From assembly GCF_014267175.1 (NCBI RefSeq), contig NZ_JACMTR010000002.1:5109501-5173500 (forward strand): a stretch of 64,000 nucleotides of DNA, given 5' to 3'. The translations under genes and the position numbers were made by a program. A model generated the notes under the pieces. It searched no databases, was not told the origin of the DNA, and was given only the letters and a program-made list of their open reading frames with translations. Positions 44,791 through 53,694 of the stretch are shown here, one piece after another. The stretch comes from Pseudonocardia sp. C8. Its GTDB lineage: Bacteria > Actinomycetota > Actinomycetes > Mycobacteriales > Pseudonocardiaceae. Numbering within the stretch: the first letter of the stretch is position 1; each line of letters opens with the position of its first letter.

Positions 44791-46574
44791 TGCGCGACGT
44801 CATCGTGGTGGGCGCCGGCGGTGGGGGCGCCGTGGTCGCCAAGGAGCTCGCCGCCCGCGGCCTGGACGTGCTGCTCCTGGAGGCAGGCCCGCGGCACGCC
44901 GACATCACCGAGGAGTGGACGCACTACGAGAACGACGCGAACAACCCGCTGACCGGGTTCCTGCGGTTCGGGCCCTCCGACCGGTCGCAGCCGGCCTGGT
45001 ACCGCGAACTTCCGCAGAACTCGTTCCTGTGGCAGCTCTCCGGCGTCGGTGGCACCACCCAGCACTACTTCGGCAACTGCCCGCGGGCCTATCCCGGTGT
45101 GTTCGCCGGCTACGACGGTGCCGACCGCGACGCCTACGACACCGCCCACCTGTTCCCGTTCGGCTACTCCGAGCTGGTGCCCTACTACGAGTGGGTCGAG
45201 GCGACGCTGCCCGTGCAGACCGCCGCGATGGGGCGCAAGGAGGAGGTGTTCTTCCGCGGCTGCGAGCAGCTCGGACTGCCGGTGCAGACCGCGAAGACCA
45301 CCACCGAGGACTCCTACCGACCGCAGGAGAACGCGATCCTGCAGCCCGGGGGCGCCGCTGGCCGGGTGTCCGGCTACGAGGGTGAGCCGCGGCTGCTCTA
45401 CCCGGAGGCGACCGGGTGCACGTTCTGCGGATACTGCTTCCAGGGGTGCTCGCACCCGGCGAAGGCGCCGCGCAACCTGATCGCGAAACGGTCCACCGAC
45501 AACAGCTACGTGCCGATGGCGCTGACCGCGGACCGGTGGGCACCGGGCGGCCGGCCGGTCACCCTGGTCACCGACGCGTTCGTCACCCGGGTGCACACCG
45601 AGCAGCGCGGTGGCCGGACGGCGGCGAGCGGGGTGACCTGGCGGGAGGGCGCCACGGGCGATCACCAGCGCGAGGACGCCAAGGTCGTCGTGCTCGCCGC
45701 CGGCTGCACGGAGAACCCCCGGCTGTGGTTCAACAGCGGGCTGCCCGACCCCAACGACTGGGTCGGTCGCGGCTACACCGACCACTACTTCGACTGGATC
45801 ATCGCGAGCTTCGACTCCTACACCGGCTCCAGCAAGGGCACCGGTTCCTCGGCACGGTCGGACTGGCCCGGGCGCGGCGGCGTGATGAACGTGGGCCTCC
45901 CGCCGGCGTTGAAGGCCTTCACGATGACCTTCTCGGACAGCGGGATCCGCGGGCAGTACGGGAACGGCCGGGGCGAGGCCGGCCCCTGGGACGGCCCGGC
46001 CGGTCGGCTGATGGGACCGGAGCTGAAGGACATGATGATGGGCGGCATCGACCAGATGTTCTGCATGCTGGTGATGACCGACGACGACGTGGAGCGGCAG
46101 AACCGGGTCACGCTCTCCGCGCTACCGGCCGACGAGCACGGCTCGGTGGCCAAGGTGGAGATGCACCAGCGGCAGCGGTCCCGGCGCACCGTGGCCAATC
46201 GCGAGTTCCTGGTCCGCAAGGGTGTGGAGATCGCGCGGGCGGCCGGGGCGCGCACGGTGCACCGGATGGACTGGCCCCCGCTGATCCTGCACGTCCAGTC
46301 CACCATGCGGATGGGCGAGTCGGAACGGAACTCGGTACTCGACGCCGACGGCCAGGCCCGCTGGGTCGACGGGCTCTACGTCGCGGACAACTCCGCGCTG
46401 GCCAACTCGGCCGCCGGTGTCAACCCGACCCTGACCACGCAGGCGGTGGCGACCCGGACCGCCGAGAAGATCTTCACCAGCCGGTTCGGCGGGGCCGCGT
46501 GGGTGCGCTCCGAGGCCCCGGTCGTCTCCACCGACGACCGGGTCGCCCAGGGCATGGACGACCTCGGCCTCTAG
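44790..46574 (+). CDS. GMC-family FAD oxidoreductase with Cys cluster motif
   Basis: A 594-residue flavoprotein: FAD site VGAGGGGAVVAKELAARG (5-25), GMC signature region SGVGGTTQHYFGNCPRAYP (in part) and C-terminal active-site His/Asn in HVQSTMRMG and GVNPTLTTQAVATRTA. A Cys-rich segment GCTFCGYCFQGCSHP (about residue 210) could bind an iron-sulfur cluster as in some sugar dehydrogenases of this family. No signal peptide; export with the Tat-signal partner encoded upstream is likely. It oxidises an alcohol or sugar; substrate unknown. The ATG overlaps the partner's stop. Confidence 0.85.
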   Translation: MRDVIVVGAGGGGAVVAKELAARGLDVLLLEAGPRHADITEEWTHYENDANNPLTGFLRFGPSDRSQPAWYRELPQNSFLWQLSGVGGTTQHYFGNCPRAYPGVFAGYDGADRDAYDTAHLFPFGYSELVPYYEWVEATLPVQTAAMGRKEEVFFRGCEQLGLPVQTAKTTTEDSYRPQENAILQPGGAAGRVSGYEGEPRLLYPEATGCTFCGYCFQGCSHPAKAPRNLIAKRSTDNSYVPMALTADRWAPGGRPVTLVTDAFVTRVHTEQRGGRTAASGVTWREGATGDHQREDAKVVVLAAGCTENPRLWFNSGLPDPNDWVGRGYTDHYFDWIIASFDSYTGSSKGTGSSARSDWPGRGGVMNVGLPPALKAFTMTFSDSGIRGQYGNGRGEAGPWDGPAGRLMGPELKDMMMGGIDQMFCMLVMTDDDVERQNRVTLSALPADEHGSVAKVEMHQRQRSRRTVANREFLVRKGVEIARAAGARTVHRMDWPPLILHVQSTMRMGESERNSVLDADGQARWVDGLYVADNSALANSAAGVNPTLTTQAVATRTAEKIFTSRFGGAAWVRSEAPVVSTDDRVAQGMDDLGL

Positions 46575-46621
46575 AGGCCGGCGGGTCCGCGTCCGTCCGG
46601 CGCTCGTGCCGCGAGCACCGT

Positions 46622-47242
46622 TCAGGCGGTGATCTTGTCGAGTTCCGGGAAGTACCAGCGCAGGATCGACCGGAGCCGGTCGGCACCCGGCCGCCCCCAG
46701 TCGCGCTGCAGCTCGGCTGCCAGCGAGATGGCGGTGACCGGCTGGGCTCCCGCCCGGATCATGCGCTGCATCGCGCGCTCGTGGGCGTCGACGCTGACGC
46801 CGCCGATGGCGTCGGAGACGGGGTGGACCTCGTAGCCTTCGCGCAGCATGTCCAGGGTGGGGAACGCGACGCAGACCTCGGTCCACAGCCCGGTCATGAT
46901 GATCTTCTTGCGACCGGTGGCCTCGACCGCGGCCCGGAAGTCGGGGTCCTCCCAGGAGTTGAGCGTGGTCCGGTCGATCTCGGGGACGTCCGGGAGTTCG
47001 GCGCGGAGTTCCTCGATCGTGCCGGTGTTGACGCCCATCTCGACGCCGACCGTGCTCAGCACGACCGGCAGCTCGAACGCCCGCGCGGCGCGGGCGACGG
47101 CGGTGGTGTTGAGCATCATCAGCTCGGGGCTGGTCGAGCGGACCGTCTGGACCTGCTCGGGCTGATAGTCGATCAGCACGAGGGCCGCGTTGTCCGGGGA
47201 GATCAGGTGGTCGTCCGGACGTACCGGGGTCTGGCCTGCCAT
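46622..47242 (-). CDS. isochorismatase-family (YcaC-like) hydrolase
   Basis: A 206-residue cysteine hydrolase of the isochorismatase superfamily. The Asp is in LVLIDYQPEQ and the nucleophilic Cys in TGLWTEVCVAFPTLD, with NSWEDPDF and DAIGGVSVDAHERAM as in YcaC-type proteins. Members cleave amides or vinyl ethers; the substrate is open. It is the last gene of the aromatic-degradation operon, 64 bases after the dioxygenase gene. ATG 47242 has CGGAGGAAA. Confidence 0.85.
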   Translation of the reverse strand: MAGQTPVRPDDHLISPDNAALVLIDYQPEQVQTVRSTSPELMMLNTTAVARAARAFELPVVLSTVGVEMGVNTGTIEELRAELPDVPEIDRTTLNSWEDPDFRAAVEATGRKKIIMTGLWTEVCVAFPTLDMLREGYEVHPVSDAIGGVSVDAHERAMQRMIRAGAQPVTAISLAAELQRDWGRPGADRLRSILRWYFPELDKITA

Positions 47243-47306
47243 GGCGTTTCCTCCGTGGTCGCGGTTCGTCGGTGCGCGATGTCGATGGTCGCGGTGATCG
47301 CGGGGA

Positions 47307-48242
47307 TCAGCGCGAGGCGTTCGCCGGCGCGTGGGTGCCGGTCATCAGCTCGGCGAGGTCGTCCGGCTCGAGGAACGACGGCGGCGGGGGCGGCCCCCAG
47401 GAGTAGAGACCGGCTAGCCCGTGCAGCACGTCCGGGTCCCAGAGCTCGTCCTCGGGGATGGTGTCCATGTCGGAGTAGTACTCGGAGAAGTTCCCGGCGG
47501 GGTCCTTGAGGTAGTAGAAGAAGTTGGCACCCGCGTAGTGGCGACCCAGGCCCCAGACGTGGCGTTCGGGGTGACCTTCGAGCATGGCGTGGGCGCCGCG
47601 CCCGACCTCGTCGACGTCGTCGACCTGCCAGCTCGTGTGGTGCAGGAAGTTGACCGGGGCGGCCATCACGAGCACGTTGTGGTGATCGACCGAGCAGCGC
47701 AGGAACGCGGCCTTGTCGCCCATGTAGTCGCTGACCTTGAACCCGAGTCCGTCGGTGAAGAACCGCATGCTCGTCTCCAGGTCGGTGCTGCCCAGCACCG
47801 CGTGACCGAGCTTGCGCGGAGCCACCGGCTCGGCGCGGGACAGGAACGGTGCCCGGCCCCAGCGGTCGATGCGGCCAGGACCGTTGTACGGGGTCGGGGG
47901 CGGCACCGGGTCGGCCGCGACGCGCGGTCGCACCGCCACCCGGACCCTCGTGCCGGTCACCGGCTCGACGGCCCGCGCCGACGTGCCGTCCCGGTCGACC
48001 GGAACCCCGAGCCGTGCGAGGTCGCGGCCGACCGCGGCGATGTCGTCCGGGTCGTCGGCGGCGACCGTCAGCTCGACCAGCCGCCGGGTCGGGCTGTGCA
48101 CGATCTCGAGCTGCTCGCCGCCGTCGCGGGTGGCGAACACGCCGCCGCCGCGATGGCTGAGCCCGAAGTCGGTGTAGTACGCGATGGTGTCCTCGACGTT
48201 CGGGACACCGATGGTGGCCTTACCCAGTCCGTGCAGTGCCAT
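47307..48242 (-). CDS. extradiol ring-cleavage dioxygenase (type I, VOC fold)
   Basis: A 311-residue dioxygenase with two VOC domains. The C-terminal one carries the Fe(II) facial triad: His in KLGHAVLGS, His in LHHTSWQV and Glu in NFSEYYSD. The N-terminal one has lost the metal ligands, as is normal in catechol 2,3-dioxygenase relatives. It should cleave a catechol next to the hydroxyls. ATG 48242 has GGAGGG upstream. Neighbours (FAD hydroxylase, FAH-family hydrolase) supply the steps before and after ring cleavage. Confidence 0.88.
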   Translation of the reverse strand: MALHGLGKATIGVPNVEDTIAYYTDFGLSHRGGGVFATRDGGEQLEIVHSPTRRLVELTVAADDPDDIAAVGRDLARLGVPVDRDGTSARAVEPVTGTRVRVAVRPRVAADPVPPPTPYNGPGRIDRWGRAPFLSRAEPVAPRKLGHAVLGSTDLETSMRFFTDGLGFKVSDYMGDKAAFLRCSVDHHNVLVMAAPVNFLHHTSWQVDDVDEVGRGAHAMLEGHPERHVWGLGRHYAGANFFYYLKDPAGNFSEYYSDMDTIPEDELWDPDVLHGLAGLYSWGPPPPPSFLEPDDLAELMTGTHAPANASR

Positions 48243-48277
48243 GGTCGTACCCTCCGTGCTCGGCGGCGATCCTTCTC

Positions 48278-49159
48278 TTACTCGGCGCGGGTGGTGGTGG
48301 TGAAGCGCTGGTGCAGCTCGCCGATCCCCTCGATCCAGCTGTCGAGCCGTTCGCCGTCCTGCAGGTACCGCGGGGGCTTACGACCGAGTCCGACACCGGC
48401 CGGGGTGCCGGTGAAGATCACGTCGCCGGGGTGCAGCGTCACGATGGCCGACAGCGCGGCGACCAGCTTCGGGACCGAGTAGATCAGGTCGCTGGTGCGG
48501 CCCTTCTGGACGTCCTCGCCGTCGATCGCACACCCGAGCTCGAGGTCGTCGGGGTCGGCGAGCTCGTCGGGCGTCACCAGGTAGGGCCCCTGGGGGGAGA
48601 AACCGGGGAAGGACTTGCCGAGTCCGAACTGCGGGGCGGGTCCGGCCAGCTGGGAGACCCGCTCGGAGATGTCCTGACCCGCGGTCAGGCCGGCGACGTA
48701 GGACCAGGCGGCGGCCTCGTCGACCCGGCTCGCCTCCGCCCCGATCACCGCGACCAGCTCGACCTCCCAGTCCACGTTCCCACCCGGCGGCAGCGCGACG
48801 TCGGTGTCGGGCCCGGTGAAGCTGGAGACGTACTTGGTGAACACCGGCGGTAGCCGCGTCGGGGCCTCGAAGCCGGACTCCGCGGCGTGGGTGCCGTAGT
48901 TCAGTCCGATCGCGAAGACCTGCGCCGGAGCAGGCGACGGGGCACCGAGCCGGGCCCGATCGATCGGCACGGCACCGGTCGCCACCGCGGCCGGGTCGAG
49001 GCCCGTCCACCAGGCCTGCACGTGGGCCCAGTCCCGGTAGACACCGGGAAGATCGGGGCCGAACCGCCCGTCCGAGGCCGTGGCGAGGTCGACGGCGGCG
49101 TCGGCGCCCGCGGCGTCGACGACGAGAACGGCGCGCTGGTCGAGGTTGGCGATCCGCAT
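48278..49159 (-). CDS. fumarylacetoacetate hydrolase-family protein
   Basis: A 293-residue FAH-fold enzyme: FAIGLNYGTHAAESG, PPVFTKYVSSFTGP, the metal-binding VDWEVELVAVIG (Glu pair) and the GDVIFTGTPAGVG signature. In meta-cleavage pathways FAH-family enzymes act as hydratases, decarboxylases or acylpyruvate hydrolases on ring-cleavage products. ATG 49159 with GGAGAACC; the 41 bases to the NTF2-like gene and same strand fit one operon. Confidence 0.88.
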   Translation of the reverse strand: MRIANLDQRAVLVVDAAGADAAVDLATASDGRFGPDLPGVYRDWAHVQAWWTGLDPAAVATGAVPIDRARLGAPSPAPAQVFAIGLNYGTHAAESGFEAPTRLPPVFTKYVSSFTGPDTDVALPPGGNVDWEVELVAVIGAEASRVDEAAAWSYVAGLTAGQDISERVSQLAGPAPQFGLGKSFPGFSPQGPYLVTPDELADPDDLELGCAIDGEDVQKGRTSDLIYSVPKLVAALSAIVTLHPGDVIFTGTPAGVGLGRKPPRYLQDGERLDSWIEGIGELHQRFTTTTRAE

Positions 49160-49199
49160 GAAGGTTCTCCAGGGTCGGGCCCGGTCGGAACGGGTGGGT

Positions 49200-49655
49200 T
49201 CAGGCTCGGGCGAGCCACGGGTAGCGGGCGGTGTCGGCGTCCGCGTAGTCGGGGTCGAGGTAGATGAACAGGCGCTGGATCCGGTTGTCGCGGATCTCGA
49301 AGACGTCGCACCAGCGTCCGGCGTGAGTGACACCGGCTCGCCATTCGGTGCCGTCGGTCGTCCGTCCGCTGGAGGTGCCCTCGACGACGAGGGTGTCGCC
49401 TTGCCCGATGACGTTCAGGTACGCGTAGTCATGGGTGACGGCCGCGACGATGCTCCCGATGCCGGCGAACAACGCGCCGATCTCGTCGTGGCCGACGGCC
49501 AGCGGGCACTTCGGGAAGTAGACCTGGGCGCGCTCGTCGAAGAGCTCCAGGATGTCGCCGCCGGTGTCCAGGCGCTTGAGGTACTCCAACGCGAGCTGCT
49601 TGCGCTGGTCGTCGGTCATCGTGGCCATCTCGGCGATGCGTGCAGGTGCGTCCAT
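49200..49655 (-). CDS. NTF2-like (SnoaL-fold) protein
   Basis: A 151-residue alpha+beta barrel protein of the NTF2/SnoaL superfamily (LEYLKRLDTGGDILELF, then FAGIGSIVAAVTHDY, VVEGTSSGRTTDGTEW, DVFEIRDNRIQRLFIYLDPDY in parts). Such proteins are small cyclases, isomerases or ligand-binding partners. It is placed between hydroxylase and FAH-family hydrolase, so it may isomerise an intermediate. ATG 49655 has GGAGG within the 3' end of the hydroxylase gene. Specific role unknown. Confidence 0.8.
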   Translation of the reverse strand: MDAPARIAEMATMTDDQRKQLALEYLKRLDTGGDILELFDERAQVYFPKCPLAVGHDEIGALFAGIGSIVAAVTHDYAYLNVIGQGDTLVVEGTSSGRTTDGTEWRAGVTHAGRWCDVFEIRDNRIQRLFIYLDPDYADADTARYPWLARA

Positions 49656-49661
49656 CGGGTA

Positions 49662-51440
49662 TCAGCCTCCGGTGGCGGTGAGGTGGGGCAGCGTGGCGGG
49701 ATCACGGCGAAGCACCGAGTTCAGCGCGTCGCGCAGGGCAGCGCCGGGGTCGGTGGCGAGTTCGTGGTGCCGCCACGCGACGTGGCCGTCGGGCCGGACC
49801 AGCAGCGCTCCGGTTTCGGCGGTACCGCGCAGCCGGGCCCAGTCGCCGTAGACGTCGCGGTAGGCGCAGCCGAGGCCGATCGTGCAGGTGTCGAGCGGGA
49901 TCCCCAGCTCGTCGGCGAGCTGGTCGGCGGCAGTGCACCAGGGCTCGCCACCGTTACCGGTGAGCAGCGTGAACCGGCCACGACCGCACAGGTCCAGCGT
50001 GGACTGCGGCTGGTCACCGTGCTCGAGCCGGGCGTGCGGGAGGCGGGCTCCGGGACGGGTGGTCGGCTGGTAGTACAGCTCGGGGTCCCGGTCGGGTTCC
50101 GGCCAGGCGGTCCCGTCGTCGACGACGGCGCAGGACTCGTAGCGCTGACCGAGCTCCACGCCGTGGCAGTTGAACTGGTAGTTCTGCAGCTCGACCGCGG
50201 CGGCCAGCTCGTCGCGGCGGCGCCGCCCCTCGTCGGTGGGGGCCAGGAGCCCGTCGAGGGCCGCCCAGCCCTCCTCGGCCGTCTGTCCCGGCCGGAACCC
50301 GAATGCCGACGTGATGGGGGCCATGTCCGCGACGCTCTTCATGGCGCGGTCGACGACCTGCTTGCCGACCGGCCGACGCTCCGCGTCGTAGGAGTCGAGC
50401 AGCTCCTCGCCCGCCGCACCGCGCAGCACCGCGGTGAGCTTCCAGCACAGGTTGTACGAGTCCTGGATCGAGGTGTTGGTGCCCAGCCCGTTCGCGGGCG
50501 GGTGCCGGTGCGCGGCGTCACCGGCCAGGAACACCCGGCCCTGCCGGAACCGGGTGGCCACCACGCGATTGATCTGCCAGGTGCTCACCGCCTTGATCCG
50601 GATGTCGACCCCGGGATCGCCGATCGTGGTGCGCGCGCGTTCGAGCACCGCCTTCTCGCCGAGGTCGGGCTCGTCGGCCGGGTCGTACATGAACAGCAGG
50701 ACCCACTCCGTCCACGGCGTGACGCAGATCCAGGTGCCGCTGCCGACCCAGTAGTCGTTGCCGGGCCGGCACATCCAGTACAAGGTGCCGGGCCGGTGGG
50801 CGCAGTAGCGGGTCAGATCCGCCTCGAGCCAGACGTTCGCGGCCGCGCCGAGGCCGGACTCGCCTTCGAACGGGAACCCGAGCTGCTCGGCGACCGTGCT
50901 GCGGCCGCCGTCGGCGCCGATCGCGTACCGGGCGCGGACGGCGGTCCGCTCACCGGTGTCGCGGTGCCGGACGACGGCGCGGACGCCGTGCTCGTCCTGG
51001 GTGATCGAGATCAGCTCGGTGGAGAAGCGGATGTCGGCACCGAGATCGAGCGCCCGGTCCAGGACGACCGGTTCGAGCAGGTGCTGGGGGATGTTGCACA
51101 TCCGGCTCGGGCTGGCCGCCGTGTAGTCCGAGACCCGTTCGACAGCGGTGCCCCACGTGGACAGCCGCGCCAGCTCCGGTGCGGCGAAACTGGTCGACCA
51201 CACGTTGTTGCCCATGAGCTCGTTCGGTGTGGCGACCGCCCGCACCGCGTCCTCCATGCCGAGGTCGCGGAAGACCTCCATGGTGCGCTGGTTGGTGATG
51301 TGGGCCCGCGGCGAGTGCGCGGTGCCGGGGTACTTGGTCACGGTGAGGGCGTCGACGCCGTCGCGAGCCAGCAGGGCCGACGCGGTGAGGCCGGCCGGGC
51401 CGGCTCCGACCACCAGGACGTCGGTGTCGATGGTCTGCAT
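49662..51440 (-). CDS. FAD-dependent aromatic hydroxylase (phenol 2-monooxygenase-like)
   Basis: A 592-residue group A flavin monooxygenase: GAGPAGL (11-18 region), the GADGGRSTVAEQLG motif (DG) and GDAAHRHPPANGLGTN (GD motif) are in order; the C-terminal third is the thioredoxin-like domain of the phenol hydroxylase/TfdB group. It should hydroxylate a phenolic ring with NAD(P)H and O2, making the catechol for the extradiol dioxygenase downstream. ATG 51440 with AGAGAGG upstream. First gene of the operon, divergent to the GntR regulator. Confidence 0.9.
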   Translation of the reverse strand: MQTIDTDVLVVGAGPAGLTASALLARDGVDALTVTKYPGTAHSPRAHITNQRTMEVFRDLGMEDAVRAVATPNELMGNNVWSTSFAAPELARLSTWGTAVERVSDYTAASPSRMCNIPQHLLEPVVLDRALDLGADIRFSTELISITQDEHGVRAVVRHRDTGERTAVRARYAIGADGGRSTVAEQLGFPFEGESGLGAAANVWLEADLTRYCAHRPGTLYWMCRPGNDYWVGSGTWICVTPWTEWVLLFMYDPADEPDLGEKAVLERARTTIGDPGVDIRIKAVSTWQINRVVATRFRQGRVFLAGDAAHRHPPANGLGTNTSIQDSYNLCWKLTAVLRGAAGEELLDSYDAERRPVGKQVVDRAMKSVADMAPITSAFGFRPGQTAEEGWAALDGLLAPTDEGRRRRDELAAAVELQNYQFNCHGVELGQRYESCAVVDDGTAWPEPDRDPELYYQPTTRPGARLPHARLEHGDQPQSTLDLCGRGRFTLLTGNGGEPWCTAADQLADELGIPLDTCTIGLGCAYRDVYGDWARLRGTAETGALLVRPDGHVAWRHHELATDPGAALRDALNSVLRRDPATLPHLTATGG

Positions 51441-51596
51441 CGTGTGTGCGCCTCTCTGCGCGGTCGGCCGGTGGCCCGGTCGACAGGGGTTGAGCGGTCG
51501 ACGAGCGGCGCTCCGGAGTGCGCCGGTGGCGGAACCGGACACCCGTCGCCGACAGGCTCAGTTGTACGCAGTAGAACATTCACAAGTCAACAAAAA

Positions 51597-51610
51597 ATCC
51601 ATATTTGGAT
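51597..51610. promoter_or_regulatory. candidate GntR operator
   Basis: ATCCA-TATT-TGGAT palindrome in the AT-rich core of the 199-bp divergent promoter region between the aromatic operon and the GntR gene, about 30 bases before the regulator start. Confidence 0.45.
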
Positions 51611-51639
51611 AGATGATCGATACAGGTTACGATGCTGGC

Positions 51640-52356
51640 ATGTCCGCACGAGGGGCGCCGTCGCTGACCGAACGCACGTATCGAGCGCTGCGCGCCGACA
51701 TCCTCGGCGGGCGCCACACCCCCGGACAGCGCCTGCGTCCGACCGCGCTGGCGGCCGACCACCAGGTGAGCCTGAACGTGGTGCGCGAGGCACTGAACCG
51801 GCTCTCGGGAGAGCGGCTGGTGCGGGCCTCCCCGCAGCAGGGGTTCGCCGTGGCTCCGGTGACCGCCGCCGACCTGGCCGATCTCACCGACGTCCGGGGG
51901 CTGGTCGAGACCGCGGCCCTGCGCCGCTCGATCGAGCGCGGTGACCTCAACTGGGAGGCCGAGCTCGTCGCCGCCCACCACCGCCTCGCCGGCACGCCGA
52001 TGACCACAGCCGAGCAGCCCGAGATCATCAGCCCGGAGTGGGACCGGGCGCACCAGGCGTTCCACCTCGCCACCATGTCCGGGTGCGGCAGCCCGCGGCT
52101 GCTCGAGGTCGCCGGAGGCCTGACCGAGTGCGCGGCGCTGTACCGGCACTGGTCACACCGCTACGACCAGGGTCACCGTGACGTGGCCGGCGAACACAGG
52201 GCGATCTTCGAGGCGACCGTCGCCCGGGACGCCGACCTCGCCTGCCGGCGCCACCTCGACCACATCGGGCGCACGGCCGAGATCGTCCTCGCCGCCCTGC
52301 AGGACGAGGAGGGCATGTCCGGAGCCGGTCCCGGGGCGGCGTCCTCGCCGGCGTGA
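51640..52356 (+). CDS. GntR-family (FadR/FCD subgroup) regulator of the aromatic operon
   Basis: A 238-residue regulator: winged helix (LRPTALAADHQVSLNVVREALNRLSGE in part) and a C-terminal all-helical FCD domain with the metal/ligand residues D/H (DRAHQAFH, AEHRAIFEA-type GEHRAIFEA, CRRHLDHI). ATG 51640 is chosen over ATG 51613 because TACGAT (51628-51633) lies six bases upstream, the leaderless pattern. Divergent orientation to the hydroxylase gene makes it the likely repressor, with a ring-cleavage intermediate as inducer (inference). Confidence 0.88.
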   Translation: MSARGAPSLTERTYRALRADILGGRHTPGQRLRPTALAADHQVSLNVVREALNRLSGERLVRASPQQGFAVAPVTAADLADLTDVRGLVETAALRRSIERGDLNWEAELVAAHHRLAGTPMTTAEQPEIISPEWDRAHQAFHLATMSGCGSPRLLEVAGGLTECAALYRHWSHRYDQGHRDVAGEHRAIFEATVARDADLACRRHLDHIGRTAEIVLAALQDEEGMSGAGPGAASSPA

Positions 52357-52446
52357 GCCGCACCGGCCGGGCTCCGTCCCGGCGCTCCGATCCGCCCCGG
52401 GCGCGAACCGGTCGTGCGCCGGAGAGGCGCGGCCCCGACACGGAAA

Positions 52447-52477
52447 CGCCGGGCCTCCCCGATCGGGAGGCCCGGCG
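52447..52477. terminator. terminator between GntR gene and tRNA-Ser(CGA)
   Basis: Perfect 13-base arms CGCCGGGCCTCCC / GGGAGGCCCGGCG with a 5-base loop, serving both convergent transcripts. Confidence 0.8.
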
Positions 52478-52484
52478 TCCGGGT

Positions 52485-52572
52485 TGGCGGTAGCGGTGGG
52501 ATTTGAACCCACGGAGGCGTGAACCTCACGCGCTTTCGAGGCGCGCTCCTTCGGCCGCTCGGACACGCTACC
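52485..52572 (-). tRNA. tRNA-Ser (anticodon CGA)
   Basis: An 88-base class II tRNA on the minus strand. The acceptor GGTAGCG pairs with CGCTACC, discriminator G and encoded CCA (52485-52487). The anticodon loop CCTCGAAAG gives CGA; long variable arm and GGTTCAAATCC T-loop are present. Confidence 0.97.
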
Positions 52573-52593
52573 GCCGAAAAGGCTACTAGACCG

Positions 52594-53067
52594 CTAGCCG
52601 GCGTCGACGGACGGGGGGCGCCCGAAGAACTCCTGCAGCAGCGCGGCGGCCTCACCAGCGCGGACCCCGCCGACGACCTCGGGCCGGTGCGCGAGCCGGC
52701 GGTCCCGCAGCACGTCCCACAGCGATCCGGCCGCCCCGGTCTTCGGCTCCCAGGCCCCGAAGACGACCCGCTCGACCCGGGCCAGCCCGATCGCGCCCGC
52801 GCACATCGTGCACGGCTCGACGGTCACGGCCAGAGTCGTGCCGATCAGCCGCCACTCCCCCACCACGGCGGCCGCGGCACGTAGTGCCAGCAGCTCGGCG
52901 TGCGCGGTGGGGTCGCCGAGCGCCTCGCGGGCGTTGCAGGCGGCGGCCAGCTCGGTGCCGTCCGCCGCGAACACGACCGCGCCGATCGGGATGTCACCGG
53001 TGGCCGGCGCGGCGCGCGCCACCTCCAGGGCGCGGGCCAGCGCCCGCTCGTCGGCCGGCCGGAACAC
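52594..53067 (-). CDS. tadA: tRNA-specific adenosine deaminase
   Basis: A 157-residue zinc deaminase converting A34 of tRNA-Arg(ACG) to inosine. The active-site HAE is at 56-58 and PCTMC (85-89) supplies the zinc Cys pair. GTG 53067 lies directly after the stop of its conserved partner gene. The 3' end is 21 bases before tRNA-Ser. Confidence 0.93.
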   Translation of the reverse strand: MFRPADERALARALEVARAAPATGDIPIGAVVFAADGTELAAACNAREALGDPTAHAELLALRAAAAVVGEWRLIGTTLAVTVEPCTMCAGAIGLARVERVVFGAWEPKTGAAGSLWDVLRDRRLAHRPEVVGGVRAGEAAALLQEFFGRPPSVDAG

Positions 53068-53583
53068 TCAGGAGTTGACGAGCTCGTCCAGCTGGGCGGC
53101 GAACCCGCAGCGCCGGGCGATCGTGTCGAGCTGCTCGTCCGGGTAGAGCTCGAGGTCCTCGACCAGGACCTCCAGCTCGTCGGCCGGCAGCCCGAGGTCG
53201 GACAGGATGCCGAGGTCGCCCTCCGGCCACGGGTCGTCCAGCGCGTCGTCGTCCGGCGGGAGCTCGACCCGCAGCAGGTCCAGGACGTCGGCGGCGACGT
53301 CGTAGTCCAGCGCCGCGGCGGCGTCGGAGAGCAGCAGGCGCACCCCACCCGGGGACGGGCGCAGCAGGACGAAGAACTCGTCGTCGACGTCGAGCAGGCC
53401 GAGCACGGCCCCGGTGGACCGTTGGGCGCGCAGCGCGGTGATCGCCGCGTCGAGGTCGACCAGGGCGACCGGGTCGAGCTGGACGCAGCGCCACTTCCCC
53501 TCCTCGCGGATCGCGGCGACCGCGAATCCGGGGAGGGCGGCATCCCGGGTGTCCGGGGCGGCCTCGACGCTCTGGGTGGGCAC
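53068..53583 (-). CDS. tRNA adenosine deaminase-associated protein
   Basis: A 171-residue acidic protein of the family annotated as tRNA adenosine deaminase-associated because it precedes tadA in actinobacteria. Visible features: FAVAAIREEGKWRCVQLDP, FFVLLRPSPGGVRLLLSDAAAALDYD (in part) and an acidic C-terminal half. Biochemical role is not known. GTG 53583 has TACCGT (53591-53596, minus strand) seven bases upstream. Its stop is immediately adjacent to the tadA start, so translation is coupled. Confidence 0.88.
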   Translation of the reverse strand: MPTQSVEAAPDTRDAALPGFAVAAIREEGKWRCVQLDPVALVDLDAAITALRAQRSTGAVLGLLDVDDEFFVLLRPSPGGVRLLLSDAAAALDYDVAADVLDLLRVELPPDDDALDDPWPEGDLGILSDLGLPADELEVLVEDLELYPDEQLDTIARRCGFAAQLDELVNS

Positions 53584-53694
53584 GACGACAACGGTACGTC
53601 GCGAACGCGCTGTGAGCCACGCCACGACCAGGTATGCGTGGTCACATCGGTGCCGCCGGTCGCCGGGCGGCCGGTCGTGGGCGACGATCGGTTG

